A stretch of 22,780 nt of DNA. It comes from RUG563 sp045589355. Lineage in GTDB: Bacteria; Bacillota; Clostridia; Christensenellales; Aristaeellaceae. Positions 1 through 7,367 of this stretch are shown here, one piece after another; the stretch's first letter is position 1; every line of letters starts with the position of its first letter. The stretch spans positions 1 to 22,780 of the forward strand of contig JAZNOW010000030.1 in the NCBI GenBank assembly GCA_045589355.1. Reading direction: 5' to 3'. The position numbers were made by a program, and so were the translations under genes. The notes under the pieces were generated by a model. That model was given only the letters and a program-made list of their open reading frames with translations. It did no database searches and had not been told where the DNA came from.

Positions 1-78
1 ATGTATCGAAAATAGTTGTTTCCGCATGTTGCTTGAAAAAACCAAGCGGTTTCAGCCACGGGCACAATGAAAACAAAG

Positions 79-121
79 AAAAAGCCGGGAGAGAAAGCTC
101 GCTTTCTCCTCCGGCCTTTTT
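79..121. terminator. Bidirectional terminator-like hairpin in repeat copy 1
   Basis: Two 15-nt arms (84-98 and 101-115) pair at 13 of 15 positions around a 2-nt loop. The stem is flanked by AAAAA on the left and TTTTT on the right, so it could end transcription from either side. For the minus-strand operon at 561-4815 it is the first U-tract hairpin downstream. Copies with altered stems occur in the other arrays. Confidence 0.7.
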
Positions 122-537
122 CTATTGTTTTCCCCGGATGCCTAAGCATCCGGCAGGCGGTGGAACACCGCCCAGCCCGTGGGCGGCAGTGCCGCAGCCA
201 ATTCGCAATGTGACTGTCTTTTCTCTCAAACGCGTCTGTGCCTGTACGGAAGTGCCACACTCCATTCGCAATATTTCCATCTTCTTATTAGCCCCAGCGG
301 GAAATTGTTTGTTTGACAATTCCACTACATCCGCAAATGGGTCAAGGGCCAATGCCCCTTACAGCGGGACATTGTTTGTGCTATAAGTCCACCACTTCCG
401 CTACCGGGTCCAGGGGCAATGCCCCTGGTGGGGTGCAGGGGTGAAACCCCGCATCGTTCCCTCAAGCCGCAGCGGCAAATTGCTCGATGAACAAGTCCAC
501 CACTTCCGCAAAAGGGTCAAGGGCCAATGGCCCTTGT

Positions 538-560
538 GGGTCCAGGGGCGATGTCCCTGG
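538..560 (+). repeat. GGGT hairpin abutting the CHAP-gene stop codon
   Basis: GGGT is followed by arms CCAGGGGC and GTCCCTGG around GAT, with one wobble/mismatch. The right arm ends on the base before the stop codon (TTA on the plus strand, 561-563). In mRNA sense the order is TAA, hairpin, ACCC, next hairpin. The same arrangement is seen at 7606-7628. Confidence 0.8.
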
Positions 561-1451
561 TTATTGCCAGGTCTGGCAGATGGCGGTCACATACCAGTTA
601 TGTTTCTTGCCGTTTGCCTTGGTCTGGCGGGGGCCTTCGTAGTGCACCCCTTCCACCACCCACTCTTCTTCGGGCAGGTAGGACATATTGGTTTTCGCAT
701 CTTCTGCATTGGCATCATACAGGAAGGAGAAGCGTTTAACGGTACCGCCGCCGATATTGCCTTCCACGGTAAAAATCTGGTAGATACCATTGCCCTTGTC
801 CACCGCATCGGTGATCATGCCCACGTGCACATCTTCATAATAGCCCTTGGCGCCGAAGATGATCAGGTAGCCGGGGCGGGGGATATTGGTAATGCGTTCC
901 ATGTTGGTAAAGCCGGTACGCAGCTTGGGCACGCCGGCTTCCCGCAGGCTGTAGGGCACGCCGCCTTCCAGGGGCTTCACCTTGCGCCAGTTATCGCTGG
1001 GCTCCAGCGGCACGCCGGCGGTATCCAGGCAATAGCCCACGAAAGCGCCGCACCAGCCGATGTTTTCGTAGCCCCACCATTTGATGTATTTGTTGCCGCG
1101 CTTGGTTTTATCCAGCCGCTTTTCGCCAACTTCTTCCCACTGGGAAAGGGCAATTTCAATGGCATCCCGGATCACGGCCGGCACAGGGTCCGTCACTTCC
1201 AGGTCCACCACAAATTCGTTTTCGCCATCCATCAGCACCAGCTGCGCCCAGCCCTGGGCAAGGGCATAGACGGTATCCCCTTCGGCATAGGCCACGTCAG
1301 GAGCGTCGCTGTCCCAGCTGCCGGAAAAGGGCAGGGCAAAGGACAGACTTTCGCCGGCCTTCATGGTAAGGCTATCGGGCAGTGCTTCTGCCAGAACACA
1401 GGAGGACAGGCTGCACAGGATAAGCAGGATGCAGAAAAAACGCTTGATCAT
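561..1451 (-). CDS. Exported CHAP-like (NlpC/P60-fold) amidase/endopeptidase, possible lipoprotein
   Basis: The 296-residue product starts with a hydrophobic export signal. Leu-Ser-Ser-Cys at residues 15-18 fits a lipobox, so membrane anchoring through Cys18 is possible; cleavage after Ala21 is the alternative. Residues 25-90 look like a small beta-rich, Ig/BIG-like segment. The C-terminal part carries a papain-like triad in CHAP order: Cys134 in GWCGAF, His209 in DVHVGM, and a polar residue at Glu230/Asn232 in VEGN. Such domains usually cut peptidoglycan peptides or amides. The ATG overlaps the stop of the PII-like gene (ATGA) and follows a GGAGG site, so the two are translationally coupled. 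It is the last gene of a four-gene operon. The exact substrate cannot be read from sequence. Confidence 0.75.
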   Translation of the reverse strand: MIKRFFCILLILCSLSSCVLAEALPDSLTMKAGESLSFALPFSGSWDSDAPDVAYAEGDTVYALAQGWAQLVLMDGENEFVVDLEVTDPVPAVIRDAIEIALSQWEEVGEKRLDKTKRGNKYIKWWGYENIGWCGAFVGYCLDTAGVPLEPSDNWRKVKPLEGGVPYSLREAGVPKLRTGFTNMERITNIPRPGYLIIFGAKGYYEDVHVGMITDAVDKGNGIYQIFTVEGNIGGGTVKRFSFLYDANAEDAKTNMSYLPEEEWVVEGVHYEGPRQTKANGKKHNWYVTAICQTWQ

Positions 1452-2155
1452 TCGGCCACCTCCTTAAGTTCCCCTTTGCGGGCAATGCCCATCAGTGCCG
1501 TGACCGGCAGGCTGAACACAATGCCGTGGCCCTCGGTCTGCAGCCCGGCGGCCTTGCTGACGGCCTGCATGACGGGAATTTTGTGTTCCTTATCCACCAC
1601 GATGAGCATCAGTTCCTTTTCCGGCTGGATGGTGATGCCGAAGAAATGGCTGGCTTCCTGGGGCGCAGCGCCCCGGGCGTGGATGATGGTGCCGCCGCCG
1701 GCACCGGCAGGACGGGCAGCTTCCATCACCGTTTCGGAAAAGCCCTTATTGATCACGGCGATAACCAGTTCATGCTGATTCTGTTCCATAGGGGTATGTT
1801 CCTCCTCGATGGCTGTCTTGTCTTCGTTATCCAGCAGATACTGCAGCGTGGCGGCGCCGGCAATGCTGCCCAGCGGCACCACAAAGGCAATGCCCTTGCC
1901 GGGCCTGTCCAGGTCCAGCGCATAGGAAAGGCGGCGCATGGCGTTGCGGGCGATGCGGCTGGGCAGGAAGGTGATCACCACGTCCTTGGCGGTATCCCGC
2001 AGGCCCAGCACACTCAGAATGCCCTTGTGGGCGGTGCCGTGGCCCAGGGCCACCGTGTGGTGCTTTACGCCATCCATTGCCAGCAATTCCGTTACGGCCT
2101 CACCCTTGCCGCGGTCCACAATGGTGAAGAGCAGGCTGAGCAGTGCGTTTTGCAT
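1448..2155 (-). CDS. Tandem (two-domain) PII-like regulatory protein
   Basis: The product is 235 residues when started at the ATG at 2153-2155, which follows a GGAGGGGG ribosome site 16 bases after the DUF1538 stop; a longer reading would overlap that gene without support. It contains two PII-like domains, residues about 5-100 and 128-224. The second keeps a T-loop-like stretch (GAGGGTIIHARG, about 151-162), and both end in a matching G-hydrophobic-P-hydrophobic strand (residues 89-97 and 211-219). Ordinary PII proteins are about 112-residue trimers sensing ATP/ADP and 2-oxoglutarate. No uridylylation tyrosine is obvious. PII-like genes are known next to DUF1538 genes, so the likely partner is the preceding membrane protein. 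Which ligand is sensed is unknown. Confidence 0.85.
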   Translation of the reverse strand: MQNALLSLLFTIVDRGKGEAVTELLAMDGVKHHTVALGHGTAHKGILSVLGLRDTAKDVVITFLPSRIARNAMRRLSYALDLDRPGKGIAFVVPLGSIAGAATLQYLLDNEDKTAIEEEHTPMEQNQHELVIAVINKGFSETVMEAARPAGAGGGTIIHARGAAPQEASHFFGITIQPEKELMLIVVDKEHKIPVMQAVSKAAGLQTEGHGIVFSLPVTALMGIARKGELKEVAE

Positions 2156-2171
2156 GGTTCCCCCTCCGTGA

Positions 2172-3728
2172 TTAAACGTCGATAATTTCGTCTTCTTCCG
2201 GCACGGACGGTGCTTCGTCCCTGGCATGCCGGGTTTTGATGCGGTAAACAACACCCAATATCTGAATGGCGATGAGGGGCGTCATGGCCACCATGGCCAC
2301 CACGCCGAAAGCATCTTCCAGCACATTGCCGCCCACTGCGCCGCAGGCGCCCATGGCAAGGGGCAGCATAAAGGCCGCCGTCAAAGGGCCGGAGGCCACA
2401 CCGCCGGAGTCAAAGGCAATGGCGGTAAAGATGGGCGGGCAGAAGAAGGTAAGCAAAAGGGCAATAAGGTAACCGGGCGCAATGAAATACCAGATGGAAA
2501 TGCCGGTGAGCACCCGCAGCATGGAAATGCTGACGGAAGCGGCCACACCGATGGACAGAGCGGTCATCATGGCTTTTTTGCTGATGGCGCCGGAAGAAAC
2601 TTCTTCCACCTGGGAATTGAGCACATGCACCGCAGGCTCCGCCCGGACCACCAGGAAGCCGATCAGTGCCCCCAGGGGGATCAACAGCCAGGCATGCTCC
2701 GTAGCAAGGTGGGCGCCCAGGTACTGACCCATGGGAAGGAAGCCCACGTTCACGCCGGTCAGGAAAATCACCAAGCCCAGGAAGGTATACATAAGGCCCA
2801 CGCCGATGCGCTGCAATTCCGCCCCCGGCAGATGCAGGGAAAACAGCTGGAACAGCACAAACAAAACCACAATGGGCAAAAGGGCAATAACCACTTCCTT
2901 CAGGTAATGGGGGAAAGCATGGGCAAAAGAGCCCATCACTTCCAGCGTGTTGTTCAGCCGCACGGCATCGGCGGAGGAAGAGGTGTTTTGCAGTTCAGGG
3001 AAGAAAAGGCTGATGAGCATGATGGCCAGAATGGGGCCCACCGAGCACAGGGCCACCAGGCCGAAGCTGTCATCCTCCGCTTCCTTGCCGCTGCGCACGT
3101 TGGCAACACCCATACCAAGGGCCAGGATAAAGGGCACCGTGATGGGGCCGGTGGTAACGCCGCCGGAATCAAAGGACATAGGCAAAAATTCCGGTTTGAT
3201 GAAAATGCCGATGAGGAACACCAGCGCGTACAGCCCCAGCAGCATGTACTTCAGCTTGATGCGGAACAGGATGCGCAGCAGGGCCACCACCAGGAAAATG
3301 CCCACGCCCACACCCACCGTCAGGATCAATACCATGTTGGGCACGCCCTGGATCTGGTTGGCAAGGACGGTCAGGTCCGGCTCGGCGATGGTGATAAGCA
3401 GGCCCAGCAAAAAGGCGAACCCGCACAGGAAATATATGTTCTTTTTCCTGGTCAGGTGGGAACCCATGTATTCGCCCATGGGCAGCATGGCCATATCGGC
3501 GCCCAACGTAAAAAGCCCCATGCCCTGTACCAGCATAAAAGCGCCCAGAAAGAACTGGGCGATGATATCAAGGTTTACCGGAGCGAAAGTGACCGAGAGG
3601 GTGGATACCACCAGTGCAATGGGCAGCACCGCCGTCAGGGCTTCTTTGCATTTGTCAATCAGCTTCTTCGTTGTTGCCTTGTGCTGCGGCAGCAGTACAT
3701 CCAGGGCTGTCCTGGTCTTCCTGAACAC
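2172..3728 (-). CDS. DUF1538 family polytopic membrane protein, two tandem repeats
   Basis: The product is 518 residues with about a dozen hydrophobic segments. It has two homologous halves about 250 residues apart: LPMG at 82 and 331, EPDLTVLANQ at 116 and EPAVHVLNSQ at 364, FDSGGVTTGP at 186 and FDSGGVASGP at 439, and an ED-x-FG-V motif at 219 and 471. The re-entrant-looking FDSGGV-x-x-GP motif and the two-fold repeat are what one expects of a transporter or channel. DUF1538 (PF07556) has no assigned substrate that I know of. The start is GTG at 3726-3728, with AAAGGA about 10 nt upstream, inside the 3' end of the flippase-like gene (74-nt overlap). The next gene encodes a tandem PII-like protein, the probable regulator. 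Confidence 0.88.
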   Translation of the reverse strand: MFRKTRTALDVLLPQHKATTKKLIDKCKEALTAVLPIALVVSTLSVTFAPVNLDIIAQFFLGAFMLVQGMGLFTLGADMAMLPMGEYMGSHLTRKKNIYFLCGFAFLLGLLITIAEPDLTVLANQIQGVPNMVLILTVGVGVGIFLVVALLRILFRIKLKYMLLGLYALVFLIGIFIKPEFLPMSFDSGGVTTGPITVPFILALGMGVANVRSGKEAEDDSFGLVALCSVGPILAIMLISLFFPELQNTSSSADAVRLNNTLEVMGSFAHAFPHYLKEVVIALLPIVVLFVLFQLFSLHLPGAELQRIGVGLMYTFLGLVIFLTGVNVGFLPMGQYLGAHLATEHAWLLIPLGALIGFLVVRAEPAVHVLNSQVEEVSSGAISKKAMMTALSIGVAASVSISMLRVLTGISIWYFIAPGYLIALLLTFFCPPIFTAIAFDSGGVASGPLTAAFMLPLAMGACGAVGGNVLEDAFGVVAMVAMTPLIAIQILGVVYRIKTRHARDEAPSVPEEDEIIDV

Positions 3729-4815
3729 CGTTTCCCAGTCCTTTCTTTGAATATTCGTTTATCTCGCTTTGTAGCTCGTTGGTTTTGCGTTTCATGCTGG
3801 TGGAGCTGTCCCACACCACACAGCCAAGGCCCACGATCAGGGACAGGTAGTACGTAAAGAACCGCCACAGAAGCAGGGCGCCCAGCATTTTGTTGGCAGG
3901 GAAAATGTCCTGGAAGAAAATATAGAAGCCGCCCTCCTGCGCGCCGGAAGCACCGGGCAGGGGGGTGAAGGAAGCACCGATATACAAAAGGAACTGCAGC
4001 GCCAGAATTTCGCCGAACAGATGGCCGCTCTGGCCCATGGCACGGTATACACAGTAGGAAACGCTCATCAGGCCCATCACCTGAATGCAGGAAATCAAAA
4101 CCAGCACCAGCAGCTGGCCCGGATGATGGGTGACCATATCCACGCTGGCATGGAAATCGGCCAGGGCGGCGTCCAGCTTGGAGGTGGTACGGGCCACGTC
4201 CTTGACGATGCGCAGCTTTTTGCCCAGGTTGATCAGCAGCGTGATGATGCCCCGGACGATGTTTTTGTTGATGGCCAGCAAAAGCACCGCGGCCACGGTG
4301 ATGCCGTTGAGCACAAAGCCCGTCACCACGATCACCCGGGCACGGTTGACGCAGGCGTTGACGATGTCCGGATGCAAAATCCAGAACAATCCGCCAAGGG
4401 ACAAAAGCGCCACCTGGAAGCAGAAAAACTTCACCGCCAGGGCGGAAGAGGAAATGCCCGCCGGGATGCCCCGTTTTTTGAACGAAAACACCTGCATGGG
4501 CTGGCCGCCGGTGGCCGCCGGGGTGACGCTGGAATAAAACATGCCGATAATGGATACCAGCAGCGTGGAGCGGAATTTGGGCTTCAGCCCCTGCTGACGG
4601 AAAAACACGTGAACACCCATGGCTTCAAAAATCAAAAAAATGCCATAGGAAAGAACGGCTGCCCCGATCCAGAAAGGATCACTGCTTCTCAGGGCAACCC
4701 ATGCATCGCCAATTTCACCATTGGCAGCACCCAAATAAATTACGATGCCAATGGTCAAAAAAATCACCAATGCATTCAATATATTGCTGCGGGTCTGTTT
4801 GGTGATCTTTGCCAA
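3655..4815 (-). CDS. Lysylphosphatidylglycerol synthase-type transmembrane (YbhN/UPF0104-like) protein
   Basis: The product is a 386-residue membrane protein with about eight hydrophobic helices. It carries the two family hallmarks TPAATGGQP (98-106) and PLPGASGAQEGGF (285-297). This is the flippase-like domain of MprF found alone, without the aminoacyl-transferase domain, so a role in lipid or polyprenyl-lipid movement is plausible but unproven. The start is TTG at 4813-4815 with GAGGA 8 nt upstream; an in-frame stop just upstream rules out a longer protein. The C-terminal tail after about residue 340 is charged, and its last 25 or so residues overlap the DUF1538 start, which suggests a shifted or lost original stop. 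It is the first gene of the operon, read from the promoter at 4869-4898. Confidence 0.85.
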   Translation of the reverse strand: MAKITKQTRSNILNALVIFLTIGIVIYLGAANGEIGDAWVALRSSDPFWIGAAVLSYGIFLIFEAMGVHVFFRQQGLKPKFRSTLLVSIIGMFYSSVTPAATGGQPMQVFSFKKRGIPAGISSSALAVKFFCFQVALLSLGGLFWILHPDIVNACVNRARVIVVTGFVLNGITVAAVLLLAINKNIVRGIITLLINLGKKLRIVKDVARTTSKLDAALADFHASVDMVTHHPGQLLVLVLISCIQVMGLMSVSYCVYRAMGQSGHLFGEILALQFLLYIGASFTPLPGASGAQEGGFYIFFQDIFPANKMLGALLLWRFFTYYLSLIVGLGCVVWDSSTSMKRKTNELQSEINEYSKKGLGNGVQEDQDSPGCTAAAAQGNNEEAD

Positions 4816-4868
4816 TGAACCGTCCTCGGCTTCTTACATATTCGGCTGGATAAACTCCACCAATACAC

Positions 4869-4898
4869 AGTATAGCACAAACAGGCCTTGTTTGTCAC
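4869..4898 (-). promoter_or_regulatory. Promoter of the flippase-DUF1538-PII-CHAP operon with internal palindrome
   Basis: On the minus strand, GTGACA (4893-4898) and TATACT (4869-4874) are separated by 18 nt, 5/6 matches each to the sigma-A consensus. The spacer and part of the -35 box contain a perfect 7-nt inverted repeat, ACAAACA-GGCCT-TGTTTGT (4877-4895), where a bound repressor would block RNA polymerase. The operator role is inferred from position and symmetry. Confidence 0.65.
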
Positions 4899-4990
4899 CT
4901 TTTTTTCCGTTTCTTGCGCATTAGAAATGGTTAAGAAACCCTCAAGGGCATTTTTTAGGGAAAGAAGGGCAGGGATTAAGAAAAAGCGCA

Positions 4991-5019
4991 TTGACACAAA
5001 TGATGGAAAATGATATATT
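4991..5019 (+). promoter_or_regulatory. Strong sigma-A promoter of xylB
   Basis: TTGACA (4991-4996) and TATATT (5014-5019) are separated by 17 nt. The predicted start lies about 40 nt before the xylB ATG, which has AAGGAG upstream. It is divergent from the promoter at 4869-4898, with about 90 nt between the two -35 boxes. No clear XylR-type operator was seen. Confidence 0.8.
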
Positions 5020-5067
5020 TTTTTTAGCAACGTTCCGCTCTATACAATATGAAAAGGAGAATGCAAT

Positions 5068-6588
5068 ATGGCATATTTACTGGGCATTGATATCGGCACT
5101 TCCGGAACCAAAACGGTTCTTTTTGATGAAAAAGGCAACGGCCTTGCCTCCTACACCGGCGAATACGGCATGCAGCAGCCCAAGAACGGCTGGGCCGAAC
5201 AGCACCCCCAGGATTGGTGGGAAGCGGTGGTGGACGGCATCCGCGCCGTGCTGGGTAAGAGCGGCGTGGACAGCGCCGAAATCGCCGGCATCGGTCTTTC
5301 CGGCCAGATGCACGGCCTGACCATGCTGGACAAGGACAACAAGGTGCTGCGCCCCGCCATCATCTGGTGCGACCAGCGTACCGCCCAGGAATGCGCCGAA
5401 ATCGAAGCGCTCATGGGCGGCCGGGACCGGCTCATCGCCATCACTGCCAACCCCGCCCTCACCGGCTTCACCGCCGGCAAGATCCGCTGGGTGCAAAAGC
5501 ATGAACCCGAAATCTACGAAAAGTGCGCCCACATCCTGCTGCCCAAGGATTACATCCGCCTGATGCTCACCGGCGAATACGCCACCGAAGTGTCCGACGC
5601 CAGCGGCATGCAGCTGCTGGACGTGCCCGGCCGCTGCTGGAGCGATACGGTGCTGGAAAAGCTGGGCATCGATAAGGCTCTGCTGGGCAAAGTGTACGAA
5701 AGCCCCGAAGTCACCGGCGTGATCACCCCCCGTGTGGCCGAACTCACCGGCCTCAAGGCCGGCACCCCCGTGGTGGGCGGCGCCGGTGATAACGCCGCTG
5801 CTGCCGTGGGCACCGGCGTGGTGCGCTCCGGCCGCGCTTTCACCACCATCGGCACCTCCGGCGTGGTGTTCGCCCACACCGATATGGTCACCATCGATCC
5901 CCTGGGCCGTGCCCACACCTTCTGCTGCGCCGTGCCCGGTGCCTGGCATGTGATGGGCGTTACCCAGGCCGCCGGCCTGTCCCTCAAGTGGTTCCGCGAT
6001 ACCCTCTGCGCCGACGAAGTGGCCGTGGCCAACCAGATGGGCTGCGACAGCTATGACCTGATCAATAAGCAAGTGGCCCAGTCCCCCATCGGGGCTAACC
6101 GCCTGTTCTACCTGCCCTACCTCATGGGCGAACGTACCCCCCACCTGGATTCCGATTGCCGCGGTGCTTTCGTGGGCCTCTCCGCCATGCATCAGAAGCG
6201 GGATATGGTGCGCGCCGTCATGGAAGGCGTGGCCTACTCCCTGAAGGATTGCCAGTCCCTGTTCGGCCAGATGGGCCTGAACATCAACCATATGGCTGCC
6301 TGCGGCGGCGGCGCCAAGAGCCCCATCTGGCGCCAGATGCTCTCTGACCTCTATGGCTGCGATATCATGACTGTCAAGGGCGAAGGCCCCGCGCTGGGCG
6401 TGGCCCTGCTTGCCGGTGTGGGCGCAGGTATCTACTCCTCCGTGCCCGAAGCCTGCGACGCCGCCATCCAGTACGGCGATAAGTGCGCCCCCGATGCCAA
6501 CGCCGCCGAATACGTCAAAAACTACGAATTCTACCGCACCATCTACCCCGCCCTCAAGGACGTTTACGCACGCCTGGCGGACCTGTAA
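5068..6588 (+). CDS. xylB: Xylulokinase (FGGY carbohydrate kinase)
   Basis: This enzyme phosphorylates D-xylulose with ATP to D-xylulose 5-phosphate in the cytoplasm, feeding the pentose phosphate pathway. The 506-residue product has the usual family length. It shows the N-terminal phosphate-binding loop GIDIGTSGTKT (6-16), the xylulokinase-type QMHG (80-83), WCDQRT (100-105), and the catalytic aspartate in GGAGDNAAAAVGTG (Asp241). The ATG follows AAGGAG at good spacing. It is a single-gene unit with its own promoter and a perfect terminator. Codons are very strongly C-ending, as in a highly expressed gene. No xylose isomerase is in the window, but the GH8 exo-oligoxylanase at 18923-20035 would supply xylose. 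Confidence 0.94.
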   Translation: MAYLLGIDIGTSGTKTVLFDEKGNGLASYTGEYGMQQPKNGWAEQHPQDWWEAVVDGIRAVLGKSGVDSAEIAGIGLSGQMHGLTMLDKDNKVLRPAIIWCDQRTAQECAEIEALMGGRDRLIAITANPALTGFTAGKIRWVQKHEPEIYEKCAHILLPKDYIRLMLTGEYATEVSDASGMQLLDVPGRCWSDTVLEKLGIDKALLGKVYESPEVTGVITPRVAELTGLKAGTPVVGGAGDNAAAAVGTGVVRSGRAFTTIGTSGVVFAHTDMVTIDPLGRAHTFCCAVPGAWHVMGVTQAAGLSLKWFRDTLCADEVAVANQMGCDSYDLINKQVAQSPIGANRLFYLPYLMGERTPHLDSDCRGAFVGLSAMHQKRDMVRAVMEGVAYSLKDCQSLFGQMGLNINHMAACGGGAKSPIWRQMLSDLYGCDIMTVKGEGPALGVALLAGVGAGIYSSVPEACDAAIQYGDKCAPDANAAEYVKNYEFYRTIYPALKDVYARLADL

Positions 6589-6610
6589 TTTCCCCCACCT
6601 CAACTTCCTG

Positions 6611-6637
6611 CGGAGGAGCTTCGGCTCCTCCGTTTTA
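6611..6637 (+). terminator. Rho-independent terminator of xylB
   Basis: CGGAGGAGC (6611-6619), loop TTCG, GCTCCTCCG (6624-6632) form a perfect 9-bp stem with a stable tetraloop, followed by TTTTATT. It lies 22 nt after the xylB stop, before the repeat array begins. Confidence 0.9.
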
Positions 6638-6663
6638 TTGCAGGAACAAAAGTCCCTGCACCC

Positions 6664-6955
6664 ACAAGGGCCATTGGCCCTTGACCCTTTTGCGGAAGTA
6701 GTGGACTTGTCGAACAGGCAATCTCCCGCTGTAGCTTGAGGAAACGATGCGGGGTTTCACACCTGCACCCCACAAGGGCCATTGGCCCTTGACCCGGTAG
6801 CGGAAGTGGTGGACTTGTCGAACAGGCAATCTCCCGCTGTAGCTTGAGGAAACCCTGCGGGGTTTCACCCCTGCACCCCACAAGGGCCATTGGCCCTTGA
6901 CCCTTTTGCGGAAGTAGTGAAATTGTCAAACAAGCCATTTTCCGCTGGGGCTAAT
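6664..6955 (+). repeat. 108-bp tandem repeat, about 2.7 units
   Basis: The palindrome CAAGGGCCATTGGCCCTTG recurs at 6665, 6773 and 6881, an exact 108-bp period. Units one (6664-6771) and two (6772-6879) are nearly identical; the third diverges after about 6920. Each unit has the palindrome with ACCC, a GCGGAAGT...CCCGCTGTAG module, and a GGGGTTTCACCCC-type hairpin. Confidence 0.92.
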
Positions 6956-7108
6956 AAGAAGCGAATAGGGTGTGGCACGTTCGTACACGCACAGATGCGT
7001 TTGAGAGAAAAGACAATTACATTGCGAATTGGCTGCGGCACTGCCGCCCACGGGCTGGGCGGTGGAACACCGCCGGCCGGATGCTTTGGCATCCGGGGAA
7101 AACAATAG

Positions 7109-7152
7109 AAAAAGGCCGGAGGAGAAAGCTTGCTTTCTCTCCCGGCTTTTTC
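7109..7152. terminator. Bidirectional terminator-like hairpin in repeat copy 2 (first)
   Basis: Arms of 15 nt (7115-7129 and 7132-7146) pair at 13 of 15 positions, flanked by AAAAA and TTTTT. It could end read-through from xylB on the plus strand and from the ABC operon on the minus strand. Confidence 0.7.
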
Positions 7153-7324
7153 TTTGTTTTCATTGCGCCCGTGGCTGAAACCGCTTGGTTTTCTCAAGCG
7201 TCATGCGGAAGCAACTGTTTTTTTGATACATCCTGTTTTGTCGCAGGAAGGGTGCAGGGCGGATCGCCCTACCGAGGGGTACAGGGGGGCGCGGAGCCCC
7301 CAGCTCCGCCGTTCTGCAAGCAAC

Positions 7325-7367
7325 AAAAAGCCGGAGGAGAAAGCGAGCTTTCTCTCCCGGCTTTTTC
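7325..7367. terminator. Bidirectional terminator-like hairpin in repeat copy 2 (second)
   Basis: Arms 7330-7344 and 7347-7361 pair around a GA loop, with AAAAA before and TTTTT after. It is the duplicate of the element at 7109-7152 and is met first by minus-strand transcripts from the ABC operon. Confidence 0.7.

Larger units (their letters stand above)
1..560 (+). repeat. Mosaic hairpin repeat array, copy 1 (GGGT-forward orientation)
   Basis: No credible gene is present here; the open frames are low-complexity translations of repeat DNA. The left part (about 1-330) is the near-identical reverse complement of about 6900-7230. It holds a terminator-like hairpin (84-115), a CCGGATGC/GCATCCGG stem (about 138-157) and a GGCGGTG-GAA-CACCGCC stem. 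The right part holds five hairpins preceded by GGGT: 339-362 (one mismatch), 406-428 (CCAGGGGCA-A-TGCCCCTGG), 431-453 (GGGGT-GAA-ACCCC core), 514-536 (CAAGGGCCA-A-TGGCCCTTG) and 538-560. Between hairpins lies a conserved module of about 50 nt (minus strand GCGGAAGTGGTGGACTTGT...CCCGCTG). The last hairpin ends at 560, directly against the stop codon of the minus-strand gene at 561. That this is a repeat is seen directly; its function is inferred. Confidence 0.87.

Noticed and set aside
1..560. Insertion-sequence remnant or integron attachment array
   Set aside because: No transposase or integrase fragment, no terminal inverted repeat at array ends, and no target duplication could be seen. A REP-like interpretation fits better.
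441..1778. Plus-strand open frame of 445 codons starting in repeat copy 1
   Set aside because: Antisense to the CHAP-like and PII-like genes and without a ribosome site.
2226..3857. Plus-strand open frame of 543 codons opposite the DUF1538 gene
   Set aside because: Gln/His/Gly-rich antisense shadow with no recognisable domain.
4899..4990. Riboswitch or T-box in the gap before xylB
   Set aside because: The region is short and AT-rich with no aptamer-like stems, and the xylB leader after the promoter is only about 40 nt.
6664..6955. CRISPR array
   Set aside because: Spacers are absent: the whole 108-bp unit repeats, including the sequence between palindromes, and no cas gene is present.
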